10,653 nt of DNA from Acidobacteriaceae bacterium (GCA_003135315.1 PLBD01000510.1:1-10653), one strand, 5' to 3'; numbered from the stretch's first letter, positions 1 to 6,015 are shown. Made by a program: numbers and translations. Notes: generated by a model not told the origin, from the letters alone.

Positions 1-386
1 AGGCTGCCATACACTTCATCGGTGCTGACGTGCACAAAGCGCGGCACACCCGCCGCGCGGCACGCTTGCAGCATGTTGTAGGTGCCCTCTACGTTGGTCC
101 GAACGAAGGCCGAGGCATCCTCGATGCTGCGGTCCACGTGGCTCTCGGCGGCAAAGTGAATCACCGCATCGCAGCCGCGCAGGTGGTCAAGCACGCCGCG
201 ATCGCAGATATCCATCTGCACAAACGCGCAGCGGCCCTCGCTCAGTTCCGGCTCCAGGTTCTTGAGATTGCCCGCGTAGGTCAGTTTGTCGAGCACTACC
301 AACTTCCAGTCGGGGTGCTTGGCCAGCATCTGATGAACAAAATTCGAGCCAATAAATCCCGCGCCGCCCGTGACCATTAATTTCAT
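1..386 (-). CDS. rfbB: dTDP-glucose 4,6-dehydratase, N-terminal part (cut by window edge)
   Basis: Cytosolic short-chain dehydrogenase/reductase that converts dTDP-glucose to dTDP-4-keto-6-deoxyglucose, the second step of dTDP-L-rhamnose synthesis. The window holds the first 128 codons. Visible features are the NAD-binding glycine motif GGAGFIG (residues 7-13), DKLTYAGN (33-40), HFAAESHVDRS (77-87) and STDEVYG (121-127), whose Thr-Asp-Glu are the active-site residues special to the dehydratase branch of the family. The YxxxK pair and the C-terminal sugar-binding part lie beyond the left edge. The ATG at 386-384 overlaps the rfbA stop in ATGA, so the two genes are probably translationally coupled. 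An AGGTG about 9 nt upstream is a modest ribosome site. A related NDP-sugar dehydratase is possible in principle, but the rfbC-D-A context makes RfbB by far the best call. Confidence 0.95.
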   Translation of the reverse strand, partial: MKLMVTGGAGFIGSNFVHQMLAKHPDWKLVVLDKLTYAGNLKNLEPELSEGRCAFVQMDICDRGVLDHLRGCDAVIHFAAESHVDRSIEDASAFVRTNVEGTYNMLQACRAAGVPRFVHVSTDEVYGS

Positions 387-1144
387 GCGCCACGCACCTG
401 AACCGTTTCTTCCGCATTCGCGTTGCGCAGAACCTTCTCGCGGACCATGTTGCTGGCATGCCAAAGCGATTCAAATGTGCCGGCATCCGTCCACCAGCCA
501 TTCAGCATGCCGTGGTGCAGCGAGCCTTCTTCGATGTAGCTGTTGTTAACGTCGGTGATCTCGTACTCGCCACGTCCCGAGGGTTTCAGCCTGCGAATGC
601 GATCGAAGACCGTGGCATCGTAGAAATAAACGCCGATTACCGCAAACGACGAGAGCGGCTCGGTTGGTTTTTCTTCGATGCGGATGATACGCCCGCTTTC
701 GAACACGGGCACGCCGAAGCGCTCCGGATCGGTGACTTCCTTCAGCATTACCATCGCGCCCTGCTCAAGCTTCTCGAACTTCGTCGCCGTTTCGCGGATA
801 TCGCCTTCAATGATGTTGTCGCCGAGCACGACGCAGATCTTGTCGCCCTTGGCCCACGGCTCGGCCAGGCGCAGGGCATCGGCGATGCCGCCCTCGCCCT
901 CCTGATACGCGAAGCTGAGCTGCTGCAGTCCGAACTCCTTGCCATTTTGCAGCAGGCGCAGAAAATCGCCGGCATTGTGGCCGCCGGTGACGATGAGGAT
1001 GTCGCGAATGCCGGCGTCCACCAGGATCTGCAGCGGGTAGAAGATCATCGGTTTGTCGTAAACCGGGAGGAGGTGCTTGTTGGTAACGCGGGTGAGCGGG
1101 TACAGACGCGAGCCAATACCGCCTGCCAGGACTATGCCCTTCAT
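383..1144 (-). CDS. rfbA: glucose-1-phosphate thymidylyltransferase
   Basis: Joins dTTP and glucose-1-phosphate into dTDP-glucose, the first step of the rhamnose pathway. The 253-residue protein shows the nucleotidyltransferase signature LAGGIGSRLYPLT (6-18), the metal-binding LGDN (107-110), EEKP (157-160), GEYEITDVN (192-200) and WWTDAGT (217-223). It is shorter than the roughly 290-residue enterobacterial RmlA and stops soon after the last sugar-binding motif, so it seems to lack the C-terminal helical part that helps form the allosteric dTDP-rhamnose site. Short RfbA proteins of this kind are known in other bacteria. The start is ATG 1144-1142 with GGAG about 7 nt upstream. The gene follows rfbD after a 122 nt gap and overlaps rfbB by 4 nt. 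Function is secure; the loss of feedback control is inference from length. Confidence 0.95.
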   Translation of the reverse strand: MKGIVLAGGIGSRLYPLTRVTNKHLLPVYDKPMIFYPLQILVDAGIRDILIVTGGHNAGDFLRLLQNGKEFGLQQLSFAYQEGEGGIADALRLAEPWAKGDKICVVLGDNIIEGDIRETATKFEKLEQGAMVMLKEVTDPERFGVPVFESGRIIRIEEKPTEPLSSFAVIGVYFYDATVFDRIRRLKPSGRGEYEITDVNNSYIEEGSLHHGMLNGWWTDAGTFESLWHASNMVREKVLRNANAEETVQVRGA

Positions 1145-1195
1145 AGGTCTCCGTTCAATGGTAGCGAACAGTGCGAGCTACAGGTTCTGCCGGCG

Positions 1196-1227
1196 CTTCC
1201 GTCTTGGAAGTGCGCTGCCGTAGCGCA
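1196..1227. other. two abutting short hairpins in the rfbD-rfbA gap
   Basis: The 122 nt between rfbD and rfbA carries no gene. It holds CTTCC-gtctt-GGAAG (1196-1210), directly followed by TGCGCT-gccgt-AGCGCA (1211-1227), both with perfect arms. No U-run follows on either strand, so this is not a typical intrinsic terminator. It could be an RNA processing or stabilising structure in the rfb mRNA, or chance. Confidence 0.3.
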
Positions 1228-1266
1228 AGAGGAATGAACTGTTCATCAGCTGGTAACACACGATTA

Positions 1267-2193
1267 TCAGCGAATCGCATCCTGCAAGGCAAGCCGCAAT
1301 TGCGCCCGCCAGTCCGGCAGCGCGATGCCGAACGCCGCCTGTATCTTTGCATTGGAGAGCACCGAATTACGCGGCCTGCGAGCCGGGGTTTGATATTGCT
1401 CGGTGGTAATGGCGACCACGCGTTTGGCCTTCAGCTCGCCGCCGAACTCGCCTGTCTCGGCAGGCCACGCGAGCAGGTCCTCGTAGTCTTCAAGAATGGC
1501 TTGCGCGAACCCCGCCCACGACGTTGTCCCCAATGCCGTGAGGTGAAACAGGCCGCTCTGCCACGAACTTGTAGCGGACTTCCGCTCAAGCAAGCGGGCG
1601 AGAATGATCGTAGTGGATTCGGCCAGGCCGCGGGCCCACGTCGGCGCACCATATTGGTCGCCGACCATCCGCAGCTCTTCTTTTTCGCGGGCCAGACGAA
1701 GCACGGTACGCAGGAAGTTCTTGCCCCGAATGTCATAAACCCAGGTTGTTCGCAGAATAATGTGTGCGCAACCGGTGGCCATGATCGCCCGGTCGCCGGC
1801 GAGTTTGGTCTCCCCATAGACGCTCAGAGGCCCGGTGGCATCGCTCTCTTCGTACGGGGACGGTTTACTGCCCTCATACACGTAATCGGTGGAGTAGTGG
1901 ACCAGCAGCGCGCCGGTGCGCGCGCATTCCTTGGCGATTTGCTCCGGAGCGGCTACGTTGATGGCGCGCGCCAGTTCCGGTTCGCTCTCGGCTTTGTCGA
2001 CGGCGGTGTAAGCGGCGGTATTCACGACGATGTCCGGCGCGAAGTCGCGAACCGTGCGGGACACGGCATCCAAGTCGGTCAAGTCCACTTGTTCGATATC
2101 GATCGCCATCACTTCGCCCATAGGAGCAAGAGTGCGCTGGAGGTGCCATCCAACCTGGCCATTCGCGCCGGTTACGAGCAGCTTCAGACTCAT
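1267..2193 (-). CDS. rfbD: dTDP-4-dehydrorhamnose reductase
   Basis: Reduces dTDP-4-keto-L-rhamnose to dTDP-L-rhamnose, the last step of the pathway. The 308-residue product matches the usual family length. It shows the Rossmann motif GANGQVG (9-15), NTAAYTAVDKAE (58-69), STDYVY (101-106), the catalytic YGETK (Tyr126, Lys130), VGDQYGAPTW (177-186) and a C-terminal TPARRPRNSVLSNAK (269-283), which is typical of RmlD. The frame is open for 40 codons further upstream, but those codons lie inside rfbC. The ATG at 2193-2191 starts the conserved N-terminus, overlaps the rfbC stop as ATGA and has GAGG 8 nt upstream. Coupled translation with rfbC is likely. Confidence 0.96.
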   Translation of the reverse strand: MSLKLLVTGANGQVGWHLQRTLAPMGEVMAIDIEQVDLTDLDAVSRTVRDFAPDIVVNTAAYTAVDKAESEPELARAINVAAPEQIAKECARTGALLVHYSTDYVYEGSKPSPYEESDATGPLSVYGETKLAGDRAIMATGCAHIILRTTWVYDIRGKNFLRTVLRLAREKEELRMVGDQYGAPTWARGLAESTTIILARLLERKSATSSWQSGLFHLTALGTTSWAGFAQAILEDYEDLLAWPAETGEFGGELKAKRVVAITTEQYQTPARRPRNSVLSNAKIQAAFGIALPDWRAQLRLALQDAIR

Positions 2194-2789
2194 GGCTGAT
2201 ACCTCGGCAACTGATCGTGAGCGATCTGGGCTAGCGGGAGGTAGCGCATATCTTTCTCCGAGAGAATGGGCGACGGCGTGTCCCAATCGATGCCAATATC
2301 GGGATCGTTCCACAGCACGCCCCGATCGTCGGCGGCGTCAAAGTAGTCGCTGCACTTGTAGAGGAAGTCGGCACTCTCCGACCGCACCACGAAGCCGTGC
2401 GCGAAGCCCTTAGGGACGTAAAGCTGCGCATGGTTCTCTCCCGACAACACCACACTTACCCACTTGCCGACGTGCGGCGAGCCCAGGCGGACGTCCACGG
2501 CGATATCGAGGACCTCGCCCCGCGCCACACGACACAGCTTGGCCTGTGGGTTTCGAAGCTGGTAGTGCAGCCCGCGCAGCACTCCGCGCGAGGAATGGGA
2601 ATGATTGTCCTGCACGAACGTCTCACGAATTCCGGCCTCGGCGAGCACGTTCTGGCGGTAGGTCTCCATGAAAAAGCCGCGCGGATCTTCAAAGACCCGC
2701 GGCTTGATCAGCAATACTCCGGGAAGGGATGTTTCGATGATCTGCAAGTTTGTGCTCTTGGATACTGGGCGATCTGCAATTGTATGCAT
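2190..2789 (-). CDS. rfbC: dTDP-4-dehydrorhamnose 3,5-epimerase
   Basis: Cupin-fold epimerase that turns dTDP-4-keto-6-deoxyglucose into dTDP-4-keto-L-rhamnose. The 199-residue product shows the family's opening IIETSLPGVLLIKP (17-30), RGFF (37-40), the catalytic-His segment QDNHSHS (60-66), GVLRGLHYQ (69-77), LYVPKGFAHGF (123-133) and Tyr144 in FLYKCSDYF. The ATG at 2789-2787 gives about 14 residues before the usual N-terminus and has only a weak purine run (AAGAA) upstream. A TTG at 2747-2745 with AAGAG upstream would give a 185-residue protein, the more usual length. The open frame runs upstream to 3320, but that part lies opposite the glycosyltransferase gene and is not credible. This is the first gene of the rfbCDAB operon, probably transcribed from the shared palindromic -10 box near 2862. 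Confidence 0.94.
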   Translation of the reverse strand: MHTIADRPVSKSTNLQIIETSLPGVLLIKPRVFEDPRGFFMETYRQNVLAEAGIRETFVQDNHSHSSRGVLRGLHYQLRNPQAKLCRVARGEVLDIAVDVRLGSPHVGKWVSVVLSGENHAQLYVPKGFAHGFVVRSESADFLYKCSDYFDAADDRGVLWNDPDIGIDWDTPSPILSEKDMRYLPLAQIAHDQLPRYQP

Positions 2790-2840
2790 AGAATTCGTTC
2801 TTCGGATGACCGGCTTGTCGCGTCGCGTTGACCTGCGGCG

Positions 2841-2856
2841 GCGGGTTTCACCCCGC
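2841..2856 (-). other. hairpin at the 5' end of the rfbC leader
   Basis: Read on the minus strand the segment is GCGGG-GTGAAA-CCCGC, a perfect 5-bp G/C-rich stem with a 6-nt loop. It lies close to the expected 5' end of the rfbC transcript, if that starts from the -10 box at 2862-2867, and leaves roughly 50 nt of leader before the ATG. A stabilising 5' hairpin is possible. On the plus strand the same bases lie where a -35 box for the glycosyltransferase gene would be expected. Confidence 0.35.
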
Positions 2857-2861
2857 GGACG

Positions 2862-2869
2862 ATTATAAT
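2862..2869. promoter_or_regulatory. palindromic -10 box serving divergent rfbC and glycosyltransferase genes
   Basis: ATTATAAT is its own reverse complement, so it gives a perfect TATAAT on the plus strand (2864-2869) and on the minus strand (2867-2862). It lies in the only gap between rfbC (leftward, leader about 65 nt) and the glycosyltransferase (rightward, leader about 13 nt). No good -35 hexamer is seen at 16-18 nt on either side. Symmetric -10 boxes that fire in both directions are established in E. coli; their use here is inferred. Confidence 0.6.
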
Positions 2870-2889
2870 TGCGTGCTTCCCCGAAAACT

Positions 2890-3798
2890 ATGCGCTGCTC
2901 GGCCATTGTCGTGACGCACAACTCCGGCGCGACCATTGGGCCATGCCTGGAGGCGCTGGCCCGCGAGGATTGCGAGATCGTGGTTGTCGATAATGCTTCG
3001 GCCGACGACACGGTGCAGCGCATCGAGGAGTTCGTCGCGTGGAATCCCGTTCGCCTGATCGCGAACGAACAAAATATTGGCTTCGGCGCTGCGGTAAACC
3101 AAGGGGCTCGCGAGGGCAACGGCGATGTTCTGCTTATGCTCAATCCCGATGCCATCGCGGAACCGGGGGCGGTAGCTGAGTTGCTGCGATGTCTCGAAAC
3201 AACCGAGGCAAGCACCGCCGGCGGAGCGCTGCTGGAAAGCGACGGCCAGCCAGCCCGGGGTTTCGCCTTTCGCAGAATCCCGACGCTTGCGGTACTGCTG
3301 TATGAGGTGCTGCTGGTCAATCAGTTGTGGCCGGGCAATGCGGTGAACCGGCGCTATCGCTATCTCGACGCCGATTATGCGCAACTGCAGGAAGTGGAAC
3401 AGCCGGCGGGAGCCTGTTTGGCAGTCACTCGTACGGCGTGGGACAGCATAGGCGGCTTTGACGAGCAGTTCTTTCCTGTCTGGTTTGAAGACGTCGATCT
3501 GTGCAAGCGCCTGCTGGATAACGGTTCCAAGATTTTCTACTGCCCCGAGGCGCGCTTCCGGCACAGTGGCGCACACAGTGTGGGACAGCTTGCATTTCGC
3601 GAGCAGCAGGTTTTCTGGTACACCAACATGCTGCGGTACGCGCGCAAGCACTTCTCTCAGGCGCAGGTTTTCATTCTGCGACTGGCGATCGTCAAAGGCA
3701 TGTTGCTGCGCTCGGTGGCTGCGTTGTTTGGCGCGCGAAAAGCACCGCTTGGAGAAGCGTTATCGGCATATTGGGAAGTGGTGCGGGCGGTGTGGTAG
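2890..3798 (+). CDS. family 2 glycosyltransferase, probable rhamnosyltransferase
   Basis: Probably moves a sugar, most likely L-rhamnose from dTDP-rhamnose, onto a cell-surface polysaccharide or its lipid carrier on the cytosolic face of the membrane. The 302-residue product has a GT-A fold signature: IVVTHNSG (6-13), VVVDNASADD (31-40), NEQNIGFGAAVNQG (59-72), MLNPDA (83-88, at the DXD position), the acceptor segment GGFDEQFFPVWFEDVDLCKRL (188-208, in the style of WbbL-type rhamnosyltransferases) and FRHSGAHS (223-230). No transmembrane helix is evident. The frame is also open from a TTG at 2869, but that codon overlaps the -10 box, so ATG 2890 is preferred. The leader is very short and has no Shine-Dalgarno. 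Adjacency to the complete dTDP-rhamnose operon supports the donor, which the sequence alone does not prove. Confidence 0.85.
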   Translation: MRCSAIVVTHNSGATIGPCLEALAREDCEIVVVDNASADDTVQRIEEFVAWNPVRLIANEQNIGFGAAVNQGAREGNGDVLLMLNPDAIAEPGAVAELLRCLETTEASTAGGALLESDGQPARGFAFRRIPTLAVLLYEVLLVNQLWPGNAVNRRYRYLDADYAQLQEVEQPAGACLAVTRTAWDSIGGFDEQFFPVWFEDVDLCKRLLDNGSKIFYCPEARFRHSGAHSVGQLAFREQQVFWYTNMLRYARKHFSQAQVFILRLAIVKGMLLRSVAALFGARKAPLGEALSAYWEVVRAVW

Positions 3799-3810
3799 CG
3801 CGCGTCGGAG

Positions 3811-4206
3811 CTAAGGATGCACAACCTGCAGGCCGAGATACTTTTCGAAGGGATCGAAGTCGCGGTCGCGATGAAGCAGCGAGTGTCCGGCCTCCAGGCA
3901 GAAGGTTGCGATCAGACAGTCGATGGTCTTACGCACTGTGAAGCCACTTTGGCGCAACCTGCGATAGTTTTGGGCGGCGGCAACTGCCAGATCGGTTCCC
4001 CCAGTCTCGAAGACTTGAAAATTCTCCAAAGTGCGACGCACATTCGCAAACGCGGCGTCGCTTCGAATACCCTGTAATACTTCGCAGAGGATGATGTCAG
4101 TCAGTCCAAGCCGCTGGCGTCCAGTCTCCCGATCAAGCCACGCGGCTTGCGGGCTTGCCGTGCCGCCCAAATAGTCGATCCATACGGTTGTATCGACAAT
4201 AACCAT
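3811..4206 (-). CDS. vapC: VapC-family PIN-domain toxin ribonuclease
   Basis: Toxin of a type II toxin-antitoxin pair; VapC proteins are Mg-dependent ribonucleases that cut tRNA or rRNA and are held inactive by VapB. The 131-residue length is usual. PIN active-site acids are visible: Asp5 in MVIVDTT, Glu42 in CEVLQG, Asp96 in TIDCLIA, and Asp114/Asp116 in LLHRDRDFDPF. All four positions are intact, so the toxin is probably active. ATG 4206-4204 begins the conserved N-terminus; upstream codons in frame run into vapB and are rejected. It follows vapB after 10 nt, with GGTG as a weak ribosome site. The stop lies 12 nt from the end of the convergent glycosyltransferase gene, with no terminator between. 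Confidence 0.93.
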   Translation of the reverse strand: MVIVDTTVWIDYLGGTASPQAAWLDRETGRQRLGLTDIILCEVLQGIRSDAAFANVRRTLENFQVFETGGTDLAVAAAQNYRRLRQSGFTVRKTIDCLIATFCLEAGHSLLHRDRDFDPFEKYLGLQVVHP

Positions 4207-4216
4207 GATCACCGGG

Positions 4217-4420
4217 CTAACCGGAATTTCTCCCCTGGCGCGATTGATCCAGATTGCCTTCCCATCGCACTTTGCCTCGCAACTTGCGAATCGAGATCTG
4301 TGAGTGCGTCTGCACCAGTAACCTGAGCGCCTCTTCCACCGCCGCCTTCTTGGTCGAAGCGCCACTCCGGCGCATGGCTTCGCGCATCAACGCGTCATCG
4401 ATGTCGATATTGGTTCGCAC
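4217..4420 (-). CDS. vapB: VapB-family antitoxin
   Basis: Antitoxin partner of the adjacent VapC; it binds and blocks the toxin through its C-terminal tail and represses its own operon through its N-terminal DNA-binding part. The 67-residue product opens with MRTNIDIDDALMREAMRRSG (1-20), a textbook VapB_antitoxin (ribbon-helix-helix-like) N-terminus. A helical middle AVEEALRLLV (27-36) and a basic tail carrying Trp53 follow. Conserved sequence begins exactly at a GTG (4420-4418) that is preceded by AGGAG at a 9-nt spacing. An upstream ATG in the same frame (4552) would place a proline-rich, unrelated stretch in front and is rejected. Most likely autoregulated through the palindromes at 4439-4470. 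Confidence 0.92.
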   Translation of the reverse strand: MRTNIDIDDALMREAMRRSGASTKKAAVEEALRLLVQTHSQISIRKLRGKVRWEGNLDQSRQGRNSG

Positions 4421-4434
4421 GATTATTTTCTCCT
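4418..4434 (-). promoter_or_regulatory. ribosome binding site that fixes the GTG start of vapB
   Basis: On the minus strand AGGAG (4434-4430) is followed by 9 nt and then GTG (4420-4418). This strong site, together with conservation starting at MRTNIDID, decides for the GTG over the distant ATG. Confidence 0.8.
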
Positions 4435-4438
4435 GATG

Positions 4439-4470
4439 TGTAGGTATTCTACATTTGTGTGTATTCACAA
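4439..4470. promoter_or_regulatory. probable VapBC operator: two palindromic elements
   Basis: TGTAG-gtatt-CTACA (4439-4453) is a perfect 5-bp inverted repeat, followed by TTGTG-tgtatt-CACAA (4455-4470), another. Both contain GTATTC, with copies at 4444 and 4461, 17 bp apart. The first covers the -10 box and the second the spacer of the vapB promoter, the expected place for a VapBC autorepression operator. Confidence 0.6.
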
Positions 4471-4475
4471 GGCAA
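4446..4475 (-). promoter_or_regulatory. promoter of vapBC
   Basis: On the minus strand TTGCCT (4475-4470), an 18-nt spacer and TAGAAT (4451-4446) form a reasonable sigma-70 promoter: 4 of 6 and 5 of 6 matches to consensus. The expected start of transcription is near 4438, leaving a leader of about 18 nt before the GTG. Confidence 0.55.
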
Positions 4476-4509
4476 TGCGGAAATGGCAACTGGGGTTCGA
4501 TTCTCGAAT

Positions 4510-5286
4510 CTACCGATGCGGCTGGACGCGGATCTCGAACAACTTTGGCCACAGCTTTCCGGTGACGAAAAGCCGGTCTGCCTTTGCGTCGTAAGCGATG
4601 CCGTTCAGAACCGCATCCGAGCTAAGGTCACGCTTGTCGATGATTCCGCCCAGGTCGATCCATCCAAGGACCTTGCCGGTGCGCGGAGAGATACGGACGA
4701 TGATGTCGCTTTGCCAGATGTTGGCGTAAATCTCCCCGCGAACGTATTCGAGTTCGTTAAGGTTTTCGATTCCATGGCCGGTCTTGTCCGTGACATGCAC
4801 ACGCCTCGTTTCGCGGAAGGACTTGGGATCGAGGAAGCGGAGGTACGAACTGCCGTCGCTCATAATCAGTTGCGTGTCATCGTGGGTCAGGCCCCATCCC
4901 TCACCCTGGTATTCGAACGTCCGCAACAAAGAGAAGCTGAAGCGATCATAGACGAATCCCTTCTGGGCCCTCCACGTCAACTGGACCAGCGTGCTGCCCC
5001 AATCGGTGAGCCCTTCGCCAAAGTACTCGGCGGGCAAGTCGTACTTCTGCAGGACCCGTCCCGTGAACAGGTCCACCATCCGAATCGACGACCGGCCATT
5101 GAGTCCGGTGCCTTCATACAGGTGGCCATCAACGTAAAGCAGTCCCTGGGTAAAGGCTTTGGGATCGTGCGGATATACGTGAACCACCTGGTAACTATCA
5201 GCGGGACCTGAGATGGGAGGCTTTGCAGTCGCCGAGGTGACAACCGCGCAGAGAAACAAAATGAGAAGATGTTGGCGTCGGAACAT
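4510..5286 (-). CDS. exported glutaminyl-peptide cyclotransferase (beta-propeller type)
   Basis: Converts N-terminal glutamine of peptides or proteins to pyroglutamate, protecting them from aminopeptidases. The 258-residue product matches the bacterial/plant beta-propeller family (Pfam Glu_cyclase_2). Family motifs in order are HDPKAFTQGLLY (40-51), YEGTG (57-61), YFGEGLT (88-94), GEGWGLTHD (128-136), MSDGS (142-146), NELEY (177-181), ANIWQSD (188-194), VLNGIAYD (226-233) and FVTGKLWPKLFEI (240-252). Residues 1-21 form a signal peptide (hydrophobic core LLILFLCAVV, likely cleavage after SATA), so it acts in the periplasm or outside. The ATG at 5286 is chosen because it begins the signal peptide; no strong ribosome site is seen. 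Two exported proteins nearby have predicted mature N-terminal Gln and are plausible substrates. No promoter could be picked out upstream. Confidence 0.92.
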   Translation of the reverse strand: MFRRQHLLILFLCAVVTSATAKPPISGPADSYQVVHVYPHDPKAFTQGLLYVDGHLYEGTGLNGRSSIRMVDLFTGRVLQKYDLPAEYFGEGLTDWGSTLVQLTWRAQKGFVYDRFSFSLLRTFEYQGEGWGLTHDDTQLIMSDGSSYLRFLDPKSFRETRRVHVTDKTGHGIENLNELEYVRGEIYANIWQSDIIVRISPRTGKVLGWIDLGGIIDKRDLSSDAVLNGIAYDAKADRLFVTGKLWPKLFEIRVQPHR

Positions 5287-5531
5287 GAACCGTCAGCTTA
5301 AGGGAATGGAATCGGTGACGCAAACAGCAACTGCGCATCCTGCGCTTCCAACTGCGCTGGCGGACCCTTTACCTATGCAGAGCTGGACGCGCTGATTCTC
5401 GAAGAAAATTGCGAACGGGTGAGCATCTGCCTTCGCCTGGCGAGAATACGCCACCTCGTAACTCGTCAGCACCGAGCTGCCGCCAATAATCGGTCCGAAG
5501 TCCGCCAACAGGGTACAGGACTGATGAACTT
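5287..5531. other. intergenic stretch without a convincing gene
   Basis: These 245 nt separate the cytochrome c gene from the cyclotransferase gene. A minus-strand frame (5583-5293, 96 codons) is open but begins inside the cytochrome gene out of frame, lacks a ribosome site and matches nothing I recognise; it might be a small unknown gene or a decayed remnant. CTGCGC occurs three times at 5331-5357. The promoter of the cyclotransferase gene should lie here, but no box stands out. Confidence 0.4.
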
Positions 5532-5966
5532 CTACTGACCTTTCTTGCTTGAAAGAGACCGGATGTAGTTGACCATATTCCAAAGTTCAGTCGGCTTTAC
5601 TCGATCTCCTTCGGGGGGCATCTGGCCTTGGCCATTCTTGATGATGTAGAAAAGTTCCCCATCTGTCTTGCCCCTCAACGTTGCTGGATCGCTAAAATCT
5701 CCCAGCTTCATCTTTTCGGAGGTTGCTACTTCTCCCTTGCCATCGCCATTATTTCCGTGGCACATGGCGCAATCGTAGCCGTAGTATTTCTTGCCCTGCG
5801 CGAGTGATTCGGGGGTTGGCTTGACCGGATTGACCTGATGGATTGCTTCATCGGGGATCGCAGACGCGTTTGATGTTGTGGCTCGAGCCGAAGCCTGGTT
5901 TTCCTGTGCGGTTACCGGGAGCGCGCACAGCAACGAAGTCAGCAAGATCATAAAAGGCTTGAACAT
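5532..5966 (-). CDS. exported single-haem cytochrome c
   Basis: Small class I c-type cytochrome that carries electrons in the periplasm. The 144-residue precursor has a signal peptide (1-20, core MILLTSLLCALPV, likely cleavage VTA/QEN), a polar Ala/Ser/Thr linker (about 21-50), then a haem domain. That domain holds CAMCH (66-70), where the two Cys bind haem covalently and His70 is the axial ligand, and GQMPPEG (114-120), where Met116 is the likely sixth ligand. It ends with the helix ELWNMVNYIRSL (127-138), typical of the cytochrome c6/CcoP-like family. The start ATG 5966 has AAGGAG at a 6-nt spacing. No oxidase or reductase gene lies beside it in the window, so its partner cannot be named. 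After cleavage the mature protein would start with Gln. Confidence 0.93.
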   Translation of the reverse strand: MFKPFMILLTSLLCALPVTAQENQASARATTSNASAIPDEAIHQVNPVKPTPESLAQGKKYYGYDCAMCHGNNGDGKGEVATSEKMKLGDFSDPATLRGKTDGELFYIIKNGQGQMPPEGDRVKPTELWNMVNYIRSLSSKKGQ

Positions 5967-5978
5967 GACGGTCTCCTT
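5967..5978 (-). promoter_or_regulatory. strong ribosome binding site of the cytochrome c gene
   Basis: On the minus strand AAGGAG (5978-5973) lies 6 nt before the ATG, the best Shine-Dalgarno in the window. It suggests high expression and fixes the start. Confidence 0.75.
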
Positions 5979-6009
5979 GAAAAATGACCTGCTTCTGACC
6001 GATGTTTCA

Positions 6010-6015
6010 ATTCTA
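6010..6015 (-). promoter_or_regulatory. possible -10 box of the cytochrome c gene
   Basis: TAGAAT on the minus strand (6015-6010), the same hexamer as in the vapBC promoter, lies 43 nt upstream of the start codon. No convincing -35 box is seen 16-18 nt further upstream, so this is only a candidate. Confidence 0.3.

Noticed and set aside
458..2199. Long plus-strand open frames (458-1237 and 1171-2199) opposite rfbA and rfbD.
   Set aside because: They are antisense shadows of well-supported genes, with no recognisable motifs.
2790..3320. Upstream extension of the rfbC frame giving a 376-residue protein.
   Set aside because: The added part is Ser/Arg-rich, without family similarity, and lies opposite the glycosyltransferase gene.
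2863..3651. A 262-codon minus-strand frame opposite the glycosyltransferase.
   Set aside because: Antisense shadow; the plus strand encodes clear GT2 motifs.
3799..3810. The 12-nt gap between the convergent glycosyltransferase and vapC genes, checked for a bidirectional terminator.
   Set aside because: Too short and without an inverted repeat.
4496..4508. TTCGA-ttc-TCGAA hairpin just after the cyclotransferase stop, considered as a terminator.
   Set aside because: The stem is short and A/T-rich, and no U-run follows on either strand.
4443..4515. A tRNA-like 3' half: GGGGTTCGATTC looks like a T-arm, with GGTA at 4443 able to pair with TACC at 4511-4514.
   Set aside because: Only 4 of 7 acceptor pairs form, the T stem has a mismatch, the anticodon and D stems do not pair, and there is no CCA. 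Treated as chance.
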